Below the pieces are notes generated by a model that worked only from the letters and a program-made list of their open reading frames with translations, had not been told where the DNA came from and searched no databases. A DNA stretch of 64,000 nt from DATGKG01 sp963851325. Lineage in GTDB: Bacteria > Desulfobacterota > Binatia > Binatales > Binataceae. The position numbers and the translations under genes were made by a program. Location: NCBI GenBank assembly GCA_963851325.1, contig CAWKOR010000001.1, positions 4,216,001 to 4,280,000 on the forward strand, given 5' to 3'. Each line of letters begins with the position of its first letter. Position 1 is the stretch's first letter. Positions 40,419 through 48,393 of the stretch are shown piece by piece.

Positions 40419-41918
40419 TCATTCGCGCCGCACCAGGCCGGTGATACCCGCGATGAACATCGAGGTGAAGAACCATCCGAGCAGGATGTGCACCCACAGA
40501 TACCATCGTAAGCAACGACCCAGCGAGGCAGGGGTCGGCGACGGCGACTCAGAAAGCGGCCAGACCAGCGCAATTGGTTTCGCATTCGGGTCAGGCAGCC
40601 AATGCTTGGCTATGTGGAGGTCGACCAGCGGCAGAAAGTTTTCGAGTGAGTAGATGAAGGGGTTGAAAGGCTCGACTTGCACGGGCGGATTTTTCGGCTC
40701 GACGAGGGTGACGACGCCCGCCGTGTGGCCCCACCCGAATAGGATGGTTCCCAGAATCACGAACGATACGATGTACCAGAGCGCTCGCAACGGGGTGTAT
40801 CCATAACCGACGGTCGCCCAGAGGACCCAGCTCGCGGCGCATTGCATCAGGCTGAGCCCGCCAAACCGCAGCCGCGCGTCTTCCATCGCGATGAGGACCC
40901 TTCGTGCGCCCGCATCGTCGCCCCGCTCGCGCAGCACCTTCGCCAGCTGTCGGTACGGCTGCGGAATGAAGTCATCGGGTTGTCTGGCCAGCCACTCGAT
41001 GCGCTTTTGCGCGCTCGACGGATCCGAAGCGATTCTCTCGTAAGCGAAGCCGTCTAGAAACAGGTTTCCCTTTCTTGGCCAGCTCTGTTCGTCATCGGCA
41101 ATCTGTCCAACCGAAGCGTGCGACAAATTCAGGCGCACCGGACTGTCCGGGCCGAGGCCATACCAGAAGAACGTCTGCTGTACTGTAGCGTTTTCGAAGT
41201 TGACACAGCTCGTGTCGCCAAATTGAGCCGCGCTCGCGTTGATCTGCCCGCCGATTTCGGCGCCAACGAAACGCACGTCGCCCTCGGCGCTGAACTTATT
41301 GCGGAGAAACACGGAACCGGCGACCTTGATTTGGTCAGCGCTAAGCGCCTTCCCATCTTTGCTCAGGAAAGCACCGCCGTCGCATTCCAAATTTCCGCGG
41401 ATCTCGGCCCCGAGCAAGCGGACTTCGCCACTGGCGTGAAATCCATCGCTCAGGAACACAGAGCCACGTACGGCAAGGCCGTCGGCCTCCAATCCTGGAA
41501 TACGGGTGCCCGCGAGATTTAGCAGCGCGATCTTTGCGTCAGCCAGTCTTAAAGGCATTCGGAAATCGCACATCACGAACCGTAGGGGAAAAGGAATATC
41601 AACGTCGCCGAGGTCTAGATCCTTCTCATCAGGCGGCTTTCCGACGCTCGCCGCGTGAACCTGGATTCCCTGTGGATCTATGTGCTTGCTCGCCTCGGAA
41701 TCGATGCATAGCCACCGAATGAGCTTCGCGCGGATGGTGCGCTCTCTTCCCCATCCATCTGCCTTGGCAGGGTCGTTTGCGGGGTCATCATTGTTCTCGC
41801 TCGGGCCGCAGTATGCGATGTCGCCGCTCTGAGCGCATCGCAAAAGTTTCTCTTCCGCAGCGCTCAACTCGCCGAATCGGGAGCGCGCTTCGGCAATCAG
41901 ATCGTATGCGTCTGCCAT
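40419..41918 (-). CDS. Pentapeptide-like repeat protein with C-terminal membrane domain
   Basis: The ATG at 41918 gives 499 residues. A helical N-terminus (RFGELSAAEEKLLRCAQSGD) precedes repeated strands of beta-solenoid type: AVRGSVFLSDGFHASGEVRL, LGAEIRGNLECDGG, then GSVFLRNKFSAEGDVRFVGA. The C-terminus has LARQPDDFIPQPYRQLAKVL, hydrophobic segments GYTPLRALWYIVSFVILGT and an end WYLWVHILLGWFFTSMFIAG. The middle segment ENFLPLVDLHIAKHWLPD is conserved in similar 'membrane-associated oxidoreductase' annotations, but no cofactor site is visible. The frame is open 257 codons further upstream, antisense to pfkB. I reject that extension. Confidence 0.75.
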   Translation of the reverse strand: MADAYDLIAEARSRFGELSAAEEKLLRCAQSGDIAYCGPSENNDDPANDPAKADGWGRERTIRAKLIRWLCIDSEASKHIDPQGIQVHAASVGKPPDEKDLDLGDVDIPFPLRFVMCDFRMPLRLADAKIALLNLAGTRIPGLEADGLAVRGSVFLSDGFHASGEVRLLGAEIRGNLECDGGAFLSKDGKALSADQIKVAGSVFLRNKFSAEGDVRFVGAEIGGQINASAAQFGDTSCVNFENATVQQTFFWYGLGPDSPVRLNLSHASVGQIADDEQSWPRKGNLFLDGFAYERIASDPSSAQKRIEWLARQPDDFIPQPYRQLAKVLRERGDDAGARRVLIAMEDARLRFGGLSLMQCAASWVLWATVGYGYTPLRALWYIVSFVILGTILFGWGHTAGVVTLVEPKNPPVQVEPFNPFIYSLENFLPLVDLHIAKHWLPDPNAKPIALVWPLSESPSPTPASLGRCLRWYLWVHILLGWFFTSMFIAGITGLVRRE

Positions 41919-42303
41919 AGTGTGGCGCCCCGCTTCGTTCGTGGAGGCGTACCGATTTAATCCGGCTCCATCGCGGGCCGCAACGGATCCGCCGGCGATC
42001 AGGAATGAGTTGACGCTCCGTAGTTGACCATCTGTGGTCGTTACATCGGGTCGGAGATGGATGGAGCAAGGTCGTACATCGCTTCGCGGAGGTCCTCTGG
42101 AAAAACGCTCGCTTTGCTCGCTTTGCTCGCTTGGCGACTCGTCAGCCTCGCTCGGGATGACAAATAGAGGCGAGGGGTGGCGGCGTGCCGTTCTCGCTCC
42201 GCCGATTGCGAGGACCATGACGCGCGTGCGAGGAATGATGCGCAGCCGCTCGTCACCATATGAAAGAACGACGAACTCCGATGCCCCGTCAGCATGGAAT
42301 GCC
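41919..42303. other. Intergenic region between the pentapeptide-like gene and pfkB
   Basis: 385 bases, divergent promoters expected. It contains the 9-bp tandem repeat at 42107-42132 followed by GCGACTCGTCAGCCTCGCTC and GGGATGACAAATAG, a composition typical of a dispersed intergenic repeat. No gene is called. Confidence 0.5.
42107..42132. repeat. 9-bp tandem repeat (GCTCGCTTT, 2.9 copies)
   Basis: Three consecutive GCTCGCTTT units, the last one missing its final T. Short tandem arrays of this kind can change copy number by slippage. Here it lies about 170 bases upstream of pfkB. Confidence 0.85.
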
Positions 42304-43263
42304 ATGGCTTCGCGCATCATAACCCTCACCCTCAATCCCGCGGTCGATCTCGCGTGCGAGGCCGATGCGGTGGTCCATACCCGCAAGGTGCGGACGACTG
42401 CCGAGCAATTCGATCCCGGCGGCGGAGGAATCAACGTCGCGCGCGTGGTGCGCGAACTCGGTGGCGAGGCCCTCGCGGTGGTGCTCATCGGCGGCGGCAC
42501 CGGAAGATTTCTCCAGGAGTTGCTCGCCGACGCGCAGGTCGAATGCCTGACTATCCCGGTTAGCGGTCTCACCCGAGTCTCGGTCACCGTGCATGAGCGA
42601 TCGAGCGGGCTGGAGTACCGTTTCGTGCCGGAAGGGCCGCCGATCAGCGCCGCCGAATGGGATGCCGTCCTCGAAGCCCTCGCGCGCATCGACGGTGGAT
42701 GGGTCGTCGCCAGCGGCAGCCTGCCCCGCGGGGCGCCCGAGGATGCTTACGCGCATATCGCGAGTGTTTGCGCGCGGCGCGGGCAGCGTTTTGTGCTGGA
42801 TAGCTCAGGCGCACCGCTCAAAGCGGCGCTCGGCAAAGGCGCGGCCCTCATCAAACCCAGCCTTGGTGAGATGGAGGCGCTGGTGGGACATGCGGTGCCC
42901 GATCCGCGCGAGCAGGAGCGGGAGGCGATGGCCCTGGTGCGCGATGGCGCGGCCGAGACGATCGTGGTGACGCTCGGCGCGGCCGGCGCTATCCTCGCGA
43001 CCCCTAGCGGAGTGCTCAGGATGGCGGCGCCGCAGGTTCCGATGCGTAGCGCGGTGGGAGCGGGCGACAGTTTCCTCGCCGCGATGACGTTGGGGCTGGC
43101 GCGCGGCCTCGCGGTTGAGGAGGCGTTTGCGCGCGGCATCGCCACGGGCTCCGCCGCCGTTATGCGATATGGCACCGCGCATCCGCAGCGTGCGGACGTG
43201 GAGGATCTGTATCGGCAAATCAGGGCGATGCGAGAGGGCAGCGCACCGGATCAGTCCGGGTGA
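42304..43263 (+). CDS. pfkB: PfkB-family sugar phosphate kinase (6-phosphofructokinase II / 1-phosphofructokinase)
   Basis: A 319-residue ribokinase-fold kinase: ITLTLNPAVDLACEADAVV, FDPGGGGINVARVVRELGG (substrate binding), VVASGSLPRGAPEDAYAHIA and the anion-hole/catalytic motif SAVGAGDSFLAAMTLG with base D255. The overall pattern and the end (GSAAVMRYGTAHPQRADVED) resemble E. coli PfkB more than FruK. It phosphorylates a fructose phosphate in glycolysis. The 3' end overlaps convergent trxB by 13 bases. Confidence 0.9.
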   Translation: MASRIITLTLNPAVDLACEADAVVHTRKVRTTAEQFDPGGGGINVARVVRELGGEALAVVLIGGGTGRFLQELLADAQVECLTIPVSGLTRVSVTVHERSSGLEYRFVPEGPPISAAEWDAVLEALARIDGGWVVASGSLPRGAPEDAYAHIASVCARRGQRFVLDSSGAPLKAALGKGAALIKPSLGEMEALVGHAVPDPREQEREAMALVRDGAAETIVVTLGAAGAILATPSGVLRMAAPQVPMRSAVGAGDSFLAAMTLGLARGLAVEEAFARGIATGSAAVMRYGTAHPQRADVEDLYRQIRAMREGSAPDQSG

Positions 43264-44192
43264 TTCGCCTCGAGCCATCGTTCGGCGTCGATGGCCGCCA
43301 TGCATCCGGTGCCCGCGGCGGTGACGGCCTGGCGATACACCGAATCGGCGATGTCGCCGGAGGCAAAGACTCCCGGAATGTTGGTGTAAGTGGACCCGGG
43401 CTTGGTCTTCAGATATCCGACCTCATCCATATCGAGTTGGCCCTTGAAAAGCTGCGAGTTGGGCTGATGGCCAATCGCGATGAACACGCCGTCGGTCTTA
43501 TGCTCGGTGAGGGCGCCGGTTTTGGTGTCCTTCAAGCTGACGCTGGTGACCCCATCTTTTTGGGTTCCGTGGATGGTATCGATGCCGGCATTCCAGATGA
43601 ATCCAATCTTGGGATTCTTGCGCGCGCGGTCCTGCATAATCTTGGATGCGCGAAGCTCGGCGCGACGATGGACCACTTCAACCTTGGTCGCGAAGCGCGT
43701 GAGGAAGGTAGCCTCCTCCATCGCGGTGTCTCCGCCGCCGACCACCATGACGTCCTTATCCTTGAAAAATGCGCCGTCGCAGGTCGCGCATGCGCTGACC
43801 CCATAACCCATCATCCGCTTCTCGGACTCGATGCCGAGCAGCTTCGCGGTCGCGCCGGTCGCGATGATCAGTGACTTGGTCTTCAGGGTTTCTTTTTCCA
43901 GGACGATTTCAAAGGGCCAGGCGCCGAGCCTGACTTCCTTCGCGTGACTGTTGATGATTTTGGTGCCGAAGCGCTCGGCCTGGCGTCGGAATATCTCCAT
44001 CATCTCGGGTCCCTGGATACCCTTCTCGAAGCCCGGATAGTTTTCCACCTCGGTGGTGATGGTCAGCTGTCCGCCCGGCTCCGCGCCTTCAACCAAGATC
44101 GGCGCGAGGTTGGCGCGCGCGGTGTACAAAGCGGCGGTGAGGCCTGCCGGACCCGAACCCAGGATCAATACGCGATGAATCTGGTCTGCCAT
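43251..44192 (-). CDS. trxB: Thioredoxin-disulfide reductase
   Basis: A 313-residue low-Mr TrxB. FAD motif LILGSGPAGLTAALYTARAN, redox-active C135-A-T-C138 in GVSACATCDGAFF, NADPH motif VMVVGGGDTAMEEATFL and the C-terminal GVFASGDIADSVYRQAVTAA. It reduces thioredoxin with NADPH in the cytoplasm. The ATG at 44192 is chosen over an upstream TTG. Divergent from moaC. Confidence 0.96.
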   Translation of the reverse strand: MADQIHRVLILGSGPAGLTAALYTARANLAPILVEGAEPGGQLTITTEVENYPGFEKGIQGPEMMEIFRRQAERFGTKIINSHAKEVRLGAWPFEIVLEKETLKTKSLIIATGATAKLLGIESEKRMMGYGVSACATCDGAFFKDKDVMVVGGGDTAMEEATFLTRFATKVEVVHRRAELRASKIMQDRARKNPKIGFIWNAGIDTIHGTQKDGVTSVSLKDTKTGALTEHKTDGVFIAIGHQPNSQLFKGQLDMDEVGYLKTKPGSTYTNIPGVFASGDIADSVYRQAVTAAGTGCMAAIDAERWLEANHPD

Positions 44193-44305
44193 ATTTTCTC
44201 TGCGCAAAATGCGGGCATCGGCGCGATCGCTCGCGCCGAATCAATTTGAAGAGAGTTTATTGTATATCCGACATGGGTCAACATAAGCTCTTATCCGCTC
44301 GACCC

Positions 44306-44839
44306 ATGCCTCGCAAGAAACCCAGTGTGCGCTCCGAAACAGGCCTCACGCATCTCGATGCGAAGGGTCAGGTGCGCATGGTGGATGTGGGCGCGAAGGC
44401 GGTCACCCGGCGTGAGGCGGTCGCGCGAGGCGCGGTCAAAATGGCTCCCGCCACCCTCGATGCGATCATCGGTGGACGTCTCAAGAAGGGTGAGGCGCTT
44501 GCGGCGGCGCGTCTGGCGGGCATCATGGCGGCGAAAAAAACCGCGGAGCTGATTCCGCTCTGCCATCAGATTCCGCTGCAGGTGGTCGAAGTTGATTTCA
44601 CGCCTGACCACGAGCATTCCATTCTGAATATCGAGGCGCGCGCCGTCACCGAGTCGCAGACCGGGGTCGAGATGGAAGCGATGGCCGCGGTGAGCGTCGC
44701 GGCGCTGACCATCTATGACATGGCGAAGGCGATCGATCGCGCGATGGTTATCGAGGCGGTTCGCCTGGTGGCCAAGAGCGGAGGCCGCAGCGGCGATTTC
44801 AGGCGTCCTGGGGAGCCTCCAACGCGAAAGCCTGTGTGA
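44306..44839 (+). CDS. moaC: Cyclic pyranopterin monophosphate synthase
   Basis: A 177-residue MoaC: LTHLDAKGQVRMVDVGAKAV, the GIMAAKKTAELIPLCHQIPL signature, VEMEAMAAVSVAALTIYDMA and a C-terminal LVAKSGGRSGDF. It makes cPMP, the first tricyclic molybdenum-cofactor intermediate. The start is not fixed by a Shine-Dalgarno. 44306 gives the usual N-terminal length, and ATG 44273 is also in frame. No other moa genes are nearby. Confidence 0.95.
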   Translation: MPRKKPSVRSETGLTHLDAKGQVRMVDVGAKAVTRREAVARGAVKMAPATLDAIIGGRLKKGEALAAARLAGIMAAKKTAELIPLCHQIPLQVVEVDFTPDHEHSILNIEARAVTESQTGVEMEAMAAVSVAALTIYDMAKAIDRAMVIEAVRLVAKSGGRSGDFRRPGEPPTRKPV

Positions 44840-44844
44840 ATCAA

Positions 44845-46020
44845 ATGGAGAAAGTCTTCCTCAAGCGCGGCCGTGACGCGCCGGTTCGCGGTGGCAATCC
44901 CTGGATTTTTTCCGGCGCCATCGAACGCCTCGAACCTCGCACCATCGATGCGGGCTCGCCGGTCGAGGTGCACGATGCCGCTGGTGCGCTCATCGGCCTC
45001 GGCTACTTCAGCTCGGCGAATACGATCGCGGTTCGGATGCTGGCATGGGGCGAGCTCCCCACCATTCCCGAACTGATCGAGCGCCGCCTGCGCGACGCGC
45101 TCGCGTTGCGAAAAATGGTGGTGCGAGACGACAGCGATTGTTATCGGGTGGTCAATGGCGATGGCGATGGGCTCTCCGGAGTGGTCATCGATCGATACAG
45201 CGATGTGCTGGTAGTTCAGCTTCTAACCGCCGGCGCCGATCGGATGCGCGATCAACTGGTCAGCCGGCTGGTCGAGTTGTTTCATCCCGATGCGGTGCTG
45301 GAGCGAAGCTCGGGCGCGGTCCGCAAGAACGAAGGTCTGCCGGATCGCGAGGGGCTGCTGGCGGGCGAAAGCATCGCGGAAACCGAGGTGCGCGAGAACG
45401 GCTATCTGCTGGTGGTCGATTTTGAGCATGGGCAGAAGACCGGATACTTTCTCGACCAACGCGAGAATCGTGCGATGCTCGCCACGCTATGCAGCGGAGC
45501 GCGCGTCCTCGACGCCTACTGCTACGCGGGAGGATTCGCGCTGGCGGCGCGCGGCGGCGGCGCCGCAAGCGTAGTCGGCATCGATACTTCGGCGCGCGCG
45601 ATAGGATGGGCCCAGCGCAACCTCGATTTGAACGGCTCCGGCGAGAGCATCGCGGAACTGATTCACGGCGATGGGGCCGAGTTTTTGCGCACTACCAAAG
45701 AGCGCTTCGACGTGATCGTGCTCGACCCGCCTCCGCTCGCGCGCAGCCGCAAGGATGCCGATCGCGCTGGTCATCTGTATGTCGAGTTGAATGCGCTCGC
45801 GATTCGGGCGCTGGCGCCGGGTGGGCGTCTGATGACGTTCAGTTGCTCGACGCATTTCCGCGGCGACGACTTCGTTCGTGCGGTGTGCATCGCGCAGGCC
45901 AAGGCATCGCGTAATCTGCGAATTCTGGCGCATCTTGGTCCCGGCCCCGACCATCCGGTGCTTCTCGGGCACAGCGAGGGCGAGTATCTCACCGGACTCT
46001 TGTTGCAGGATCTCGGCTGA
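44845..46020 (+). CDS. RlmI/RlmK-like class I rRNA (cytosine-C5) methyltransferase
   Basis: About 391 residues. The N-terminal PUA domain has VFLKRGRDAPVRGGNPWIFS. The EEHUD-like middle includes YRVVNGDGDGLSGVVIDRYS and the GQKTGYFLDQRENR signature. The Rossmann methyltransferase domain has LDAYCYAGGFALAARGGGA, VLDPPPLARSRKDAD and FSCSTHFRGDDF with the catalytic Cys. It is expected to methylate 23S rRNA. The frame is open to a GTG at 44836 that overlaps the moaC stop, so coupling is likely. Confidence 0.9.
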   Translation: MEKVFLKRGRDAPVRGGNPWIFSGAIERLEPRTIDAGSPVEVHDAAGALIGLGYFSSANTIAVRMLAWGELPTIPELIERRLRDALALRKMVVRDDSDCYRVVNGDGDGLSGVVIDRYSDVLVVQLLTAGADRMRDQLVSRLVELFHPDAVLERSSGAVRKNEGLPDREGLLAGESIAETEVRENGYLLVVDFEHGQKTGYFLDQRENRAMLATLCSGARVLDAYCYAGGFALAARGGGAASVVGIDTSARAIGWAQRNLDLNGSGESIAELIHGDGAEFLRTTKERFDVIVLDPPPLARSRKDADRAGHLYVELNALAIRALAPGGRLMTFSCSTHFRGDDFVRAVCIAQAKASRNLRILAHLGPGPDHPVLLGHSEGEYLTGLLLQDLG

Positions 46021-46036
46021 GGCGCGCTCCTCGCAA

Positions 46037-47053
46037 TCAGGTGGACTTCCACGGAAGCATCGCCGACTCGACCATGCGCGATAGTATGTCGGGAGGCTGA
46101 TGATAGCCGTGCTGAAGCGGGGTGGCGCCCAATGCGGCGGCGATCTCCGCGATGGTTTCCGGGCAATAGTGATACTCCCAGATTCGTGCGATGCGGCCGT
46201 CCTCTTCTTCAAAGCGGTTCACGCCGGCGAGGATCGCGGCCGAGCGCGGAAGTTGCCACGTCACCAGGATCCACTGCCCGTCGTAGAGCACGACCTCGCT
46301 CGCGTATCGTCGTTGCTCGGGCTGCGGATTGTTGGGGGTGGGCAGGTCCATCGATGAGCGCACCCATATCAGTGCCTTGCCGCGTCCGCCACCCACGCCC
46401 GGCACCTCCAGCGTGACGTTCTCCAGTAGAAGCTCGGTGACACGGTTTACATCGCGCGAGGCGAAAGCTTCGACGAACCGATCGAGCAGCTCCCTGGACG
46501 GCGCGCGGTAAATGGAGCCTCGCGAAGGTTTGGTTTCCTCGAGGCTCGCGCGTCCGCGATGCAATGCGGACTTGATGGCGCCCACCGTCGTCGACAACAT
46601 CTGAGCGATCTCTTCGAGGGTGAAATCGAAAACGTCCTTGAGTATCACCGCGGCGCGCTGCTGCGGCGTGGAGTGCGAGAGCAGGATCGAAGCGGCCTCG
46701 CGAGTGGCGACCGAGTGCGTCGGCTCCGCCGAAAGCTCGACCGCGTCTCCTTCGCGCTGAGTCTCGGCTCGACGGAGCTGATCAATCCAGAGATTGGTAG
46801 CGATGCGGAATAGATAGGCGCGCATATTATGCAGCGGCGCGCCTGGGTCGCCACTCAAATCCCCGCGGCCAATGGCGCCAAATCCCCTCAGCAGGGTTTC
46901 CTGCAGCAGGTCCTCGGCGTCCCAGACATTGCGCGTAATCCTGCGGCAGTATCGATACAGGGAGTTCCGAATCGGCTCGATGGTATCGAGGTATCGGAAC
47001 CAGGCCTCGCGCATCTGCTTCGCCATTTGATCGGAAATGGGTGCGTCCGCCAT
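46037..47053 (-). CDS. ECF sigma factor with C-terminal SnoaL-like domain
   Basis: A 338-residue protein. Sigma-70 region 2 (LYRYCRRITRNVWDAEDLLQ, YLFRIATNLWIDQLRR), region 4 (TPQQRAAVILKDVFDFTLEE, IAQMLSTTVGAIKSALHRGR), then a SnoaL-like C-terminus (LDRFVEAFASRDVNRVTELL ... YHYCPETIAEIAAALG). ECF factors with such tails (SigJ-like, ECF41-like and related groups) are usually controlled by the tail instead of an anti-sigma factor, and none is adjacent. The ATG at 47053 has GGAGG eight bases upstream. Divergent from the YCF48 operon. Confidence 0.9.
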   Translation of the reverse strand: MADAPISDQMAKQMREAWFRYLDTIEPIRNSLYRYCRRITRNVWDAEDLLQETLLRGFGAIGRGDLSGDPGAPLHNMRAYLFRIATNLWIDQLRRAETQREGDAVELSAEPTHSVATREAASILLSHSTPQQRAAVILKDVFDFTLEEIAQMLSTTVGAIKSALHRGRASLEETKPSRGSIYRAPSRELLDRFVEAFASRDVNRVTELLLENVTLEVPGVGGGRGKALIWVRSSMDLPTPNNPQPEQRRYASEVVLYDGQWILVTWQLPRSAAILAGVNRFEEEDGRIARIWEYHYCPETIAEIAAALGATPLQHGYHQPPDILSRMVESAMLPWKST

Positions 47054-47220
47054 TTGAGCATCCTCCGGCAGGTAGGACGGCTGAGTCGGTGAAAAAGATA
47101 CTCGATCGCTCTGCGACCAGCCTGGAACCGTCGCCATGCGGGCGCCGATTTTCCTGCTTGCGATCCTCGTCGATTTCCTCGACTATACTGCCACAATCAA
47201 GCTTCCGCGGACTTTTCCTA

Positions 47221-48357
47221 ATGCCAGAAAAGAGATTTCCCCCTCGATGGCCTCGGCTGATCCTTGCGATCGCCTTTCTTGCCGTCTCCGCCTGTCATCG
47301 CGAGGTCAAAGTCCCACCGCTGGTCGAGCGCAACATCACCCTCAGCGATGTCTTTTTCGATGTCTGGCCCACCAGCCCGGAGCGCGCGTTTATCGGCGGC
47401 GCCCGCGGCAAACTGCTCCTCACCGAGGATGGCGGGCAGCATTTCCGACGCATCAAGCTCGGGAGCGATTCCGCAGTGTTCGGCATCCAGATGACCGATG
47501 CCGAGAACGGCTACCTGTGCGGGCAGGACGGGCTCATCATGCGCACCCGCGACGGCGGCAACTCATGGGAGCGCCTCAACTCGCGGACTCATCTGTATAT
47601 CTTCTCGCTTTCGTTTCCGGATCGGCTCCACGGATTTTTCGTCGGTGATCAGTCGCTGGTGCTCAGCACCATCAATGGCGGCGAGAGCTTCTTCAAGCGG
47701 CGGCTGGAGCGATTGTTTCCGCCCGAAATTTCAGACTACGCGCTGCCCTACATGGAGCCGGTCCTCTATGGAGTCCAATTCGTCGATCCTGATCATGGAT
47801 GGGTAGTCGGCGAGATGGGTCGAATCTGGTCCACCGACAATGCCGGTAAGACCTGGAACGAACAGCAGGGCTCGCTGGTCAGTCAATGGAAACGCCAGCC
47901 GGCCGCCAACGAGGACGCGCGGTTTCGCGATTTCGTGCTGCCGACGTTGTTTGGCGTTTCCTTCCGCGATCAGAAACGGGGCGCGGCTTGCGGTCTCGAA
48001 GGCTCAATCATTGCCACCGAAGATGGGGGCAAGACGTGGACCTTTCAGAAAGAATCGCCCAAGCCTGGCGCTCCTCCGGATGGGACGATTCCGGGCGCGC
48101 CGCAAATCCCCGCGCATGATCCGCTATTCGGAATCAATCTGTTCGGTGAAAACGAGGGGTTGGCGACCGGACTGACCGGGACGGTGTTGCGTGAGCAGCC
48201 CGATGGCGTCTGGGCGCACGACCAGAATGTTCCGGCGCTCCCGCTGCCATTGAGTCAACCGCGCTTCTTCGACAAACAGCACGGATGGATTGTCGGCTAC
48301 GGTACCATTCTGCGCACTGAAGACGGCGGCAAAACCTGGCGCATGTGCCGGGGCTAA
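47221..48357 (+). CDS. YCF48/BNR-repeat lipoprotein
   Basis: A 378-residue protein with a lipobox (LAVSAC, C25), so probably lipid-anchored. It has repeated beta-propeller blades of the photosystem-assembly/Ycf48 type: FDVWPTSPERAFIGGARGKL, MRTRDGGNSWERLN, WSTDNAGKTWNEQQG and the final TILRTEDGGKTWRMCRG. YCF48 plus RND/MMPL pairs recur in proteobacterial steroid or hydrophobic-compound gene sets. Here the RND gene follows in 36 bases. It presumably helps the transporter bind or guide its cargo. Confidence 0.85.
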   Translation: MPEKRFPPRWPRLILAIAFLAVSACHREVKVPPLVERNITLSDVFFDVWPTSPERAFIGGARGKLLLTEDGGQHFRRIKLGSDSAVFGIQMTDAENGYLCGQDGLIMRTRDGGNSWERLNSRTHLYIFSLSFPDRLHGFFVGDQSLVLSTINGGESFFKRRLERLFPPEISDYALPYMEPVLYGVQFVDPDHGWVVGEMGRIWSTDNAGKTWNEQQGSLVSQWKRQPAANEDARFRDFVLPTLFGVSFRDQKRGAACGLEGSIIATEDGGKTWTFQKESPKPGAPPDGTIPGAPQIPAHDPLFGINLFGENEGLATGLTGTVLREQPDGVWAHDQNVPALPLPLSQPRFFDKQHGWIVGYGTILRTEDGGKTWRMCRG

Positions 48358-48393
48358 ACGGCCCCAGAGCGGCGTGACATCTCGAGGACATCG

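Noticed and set aside
41919..42689. 257-codon open extension upstream of the pentapeptide-like gene on the minus strand
   Set aside because: It is antisense to the pfkB N-terminal coding region, has Ser/Arg/Pro-rich low-complexity composition, and crosses a tandem repeat. The conserved protein starts at 41918.
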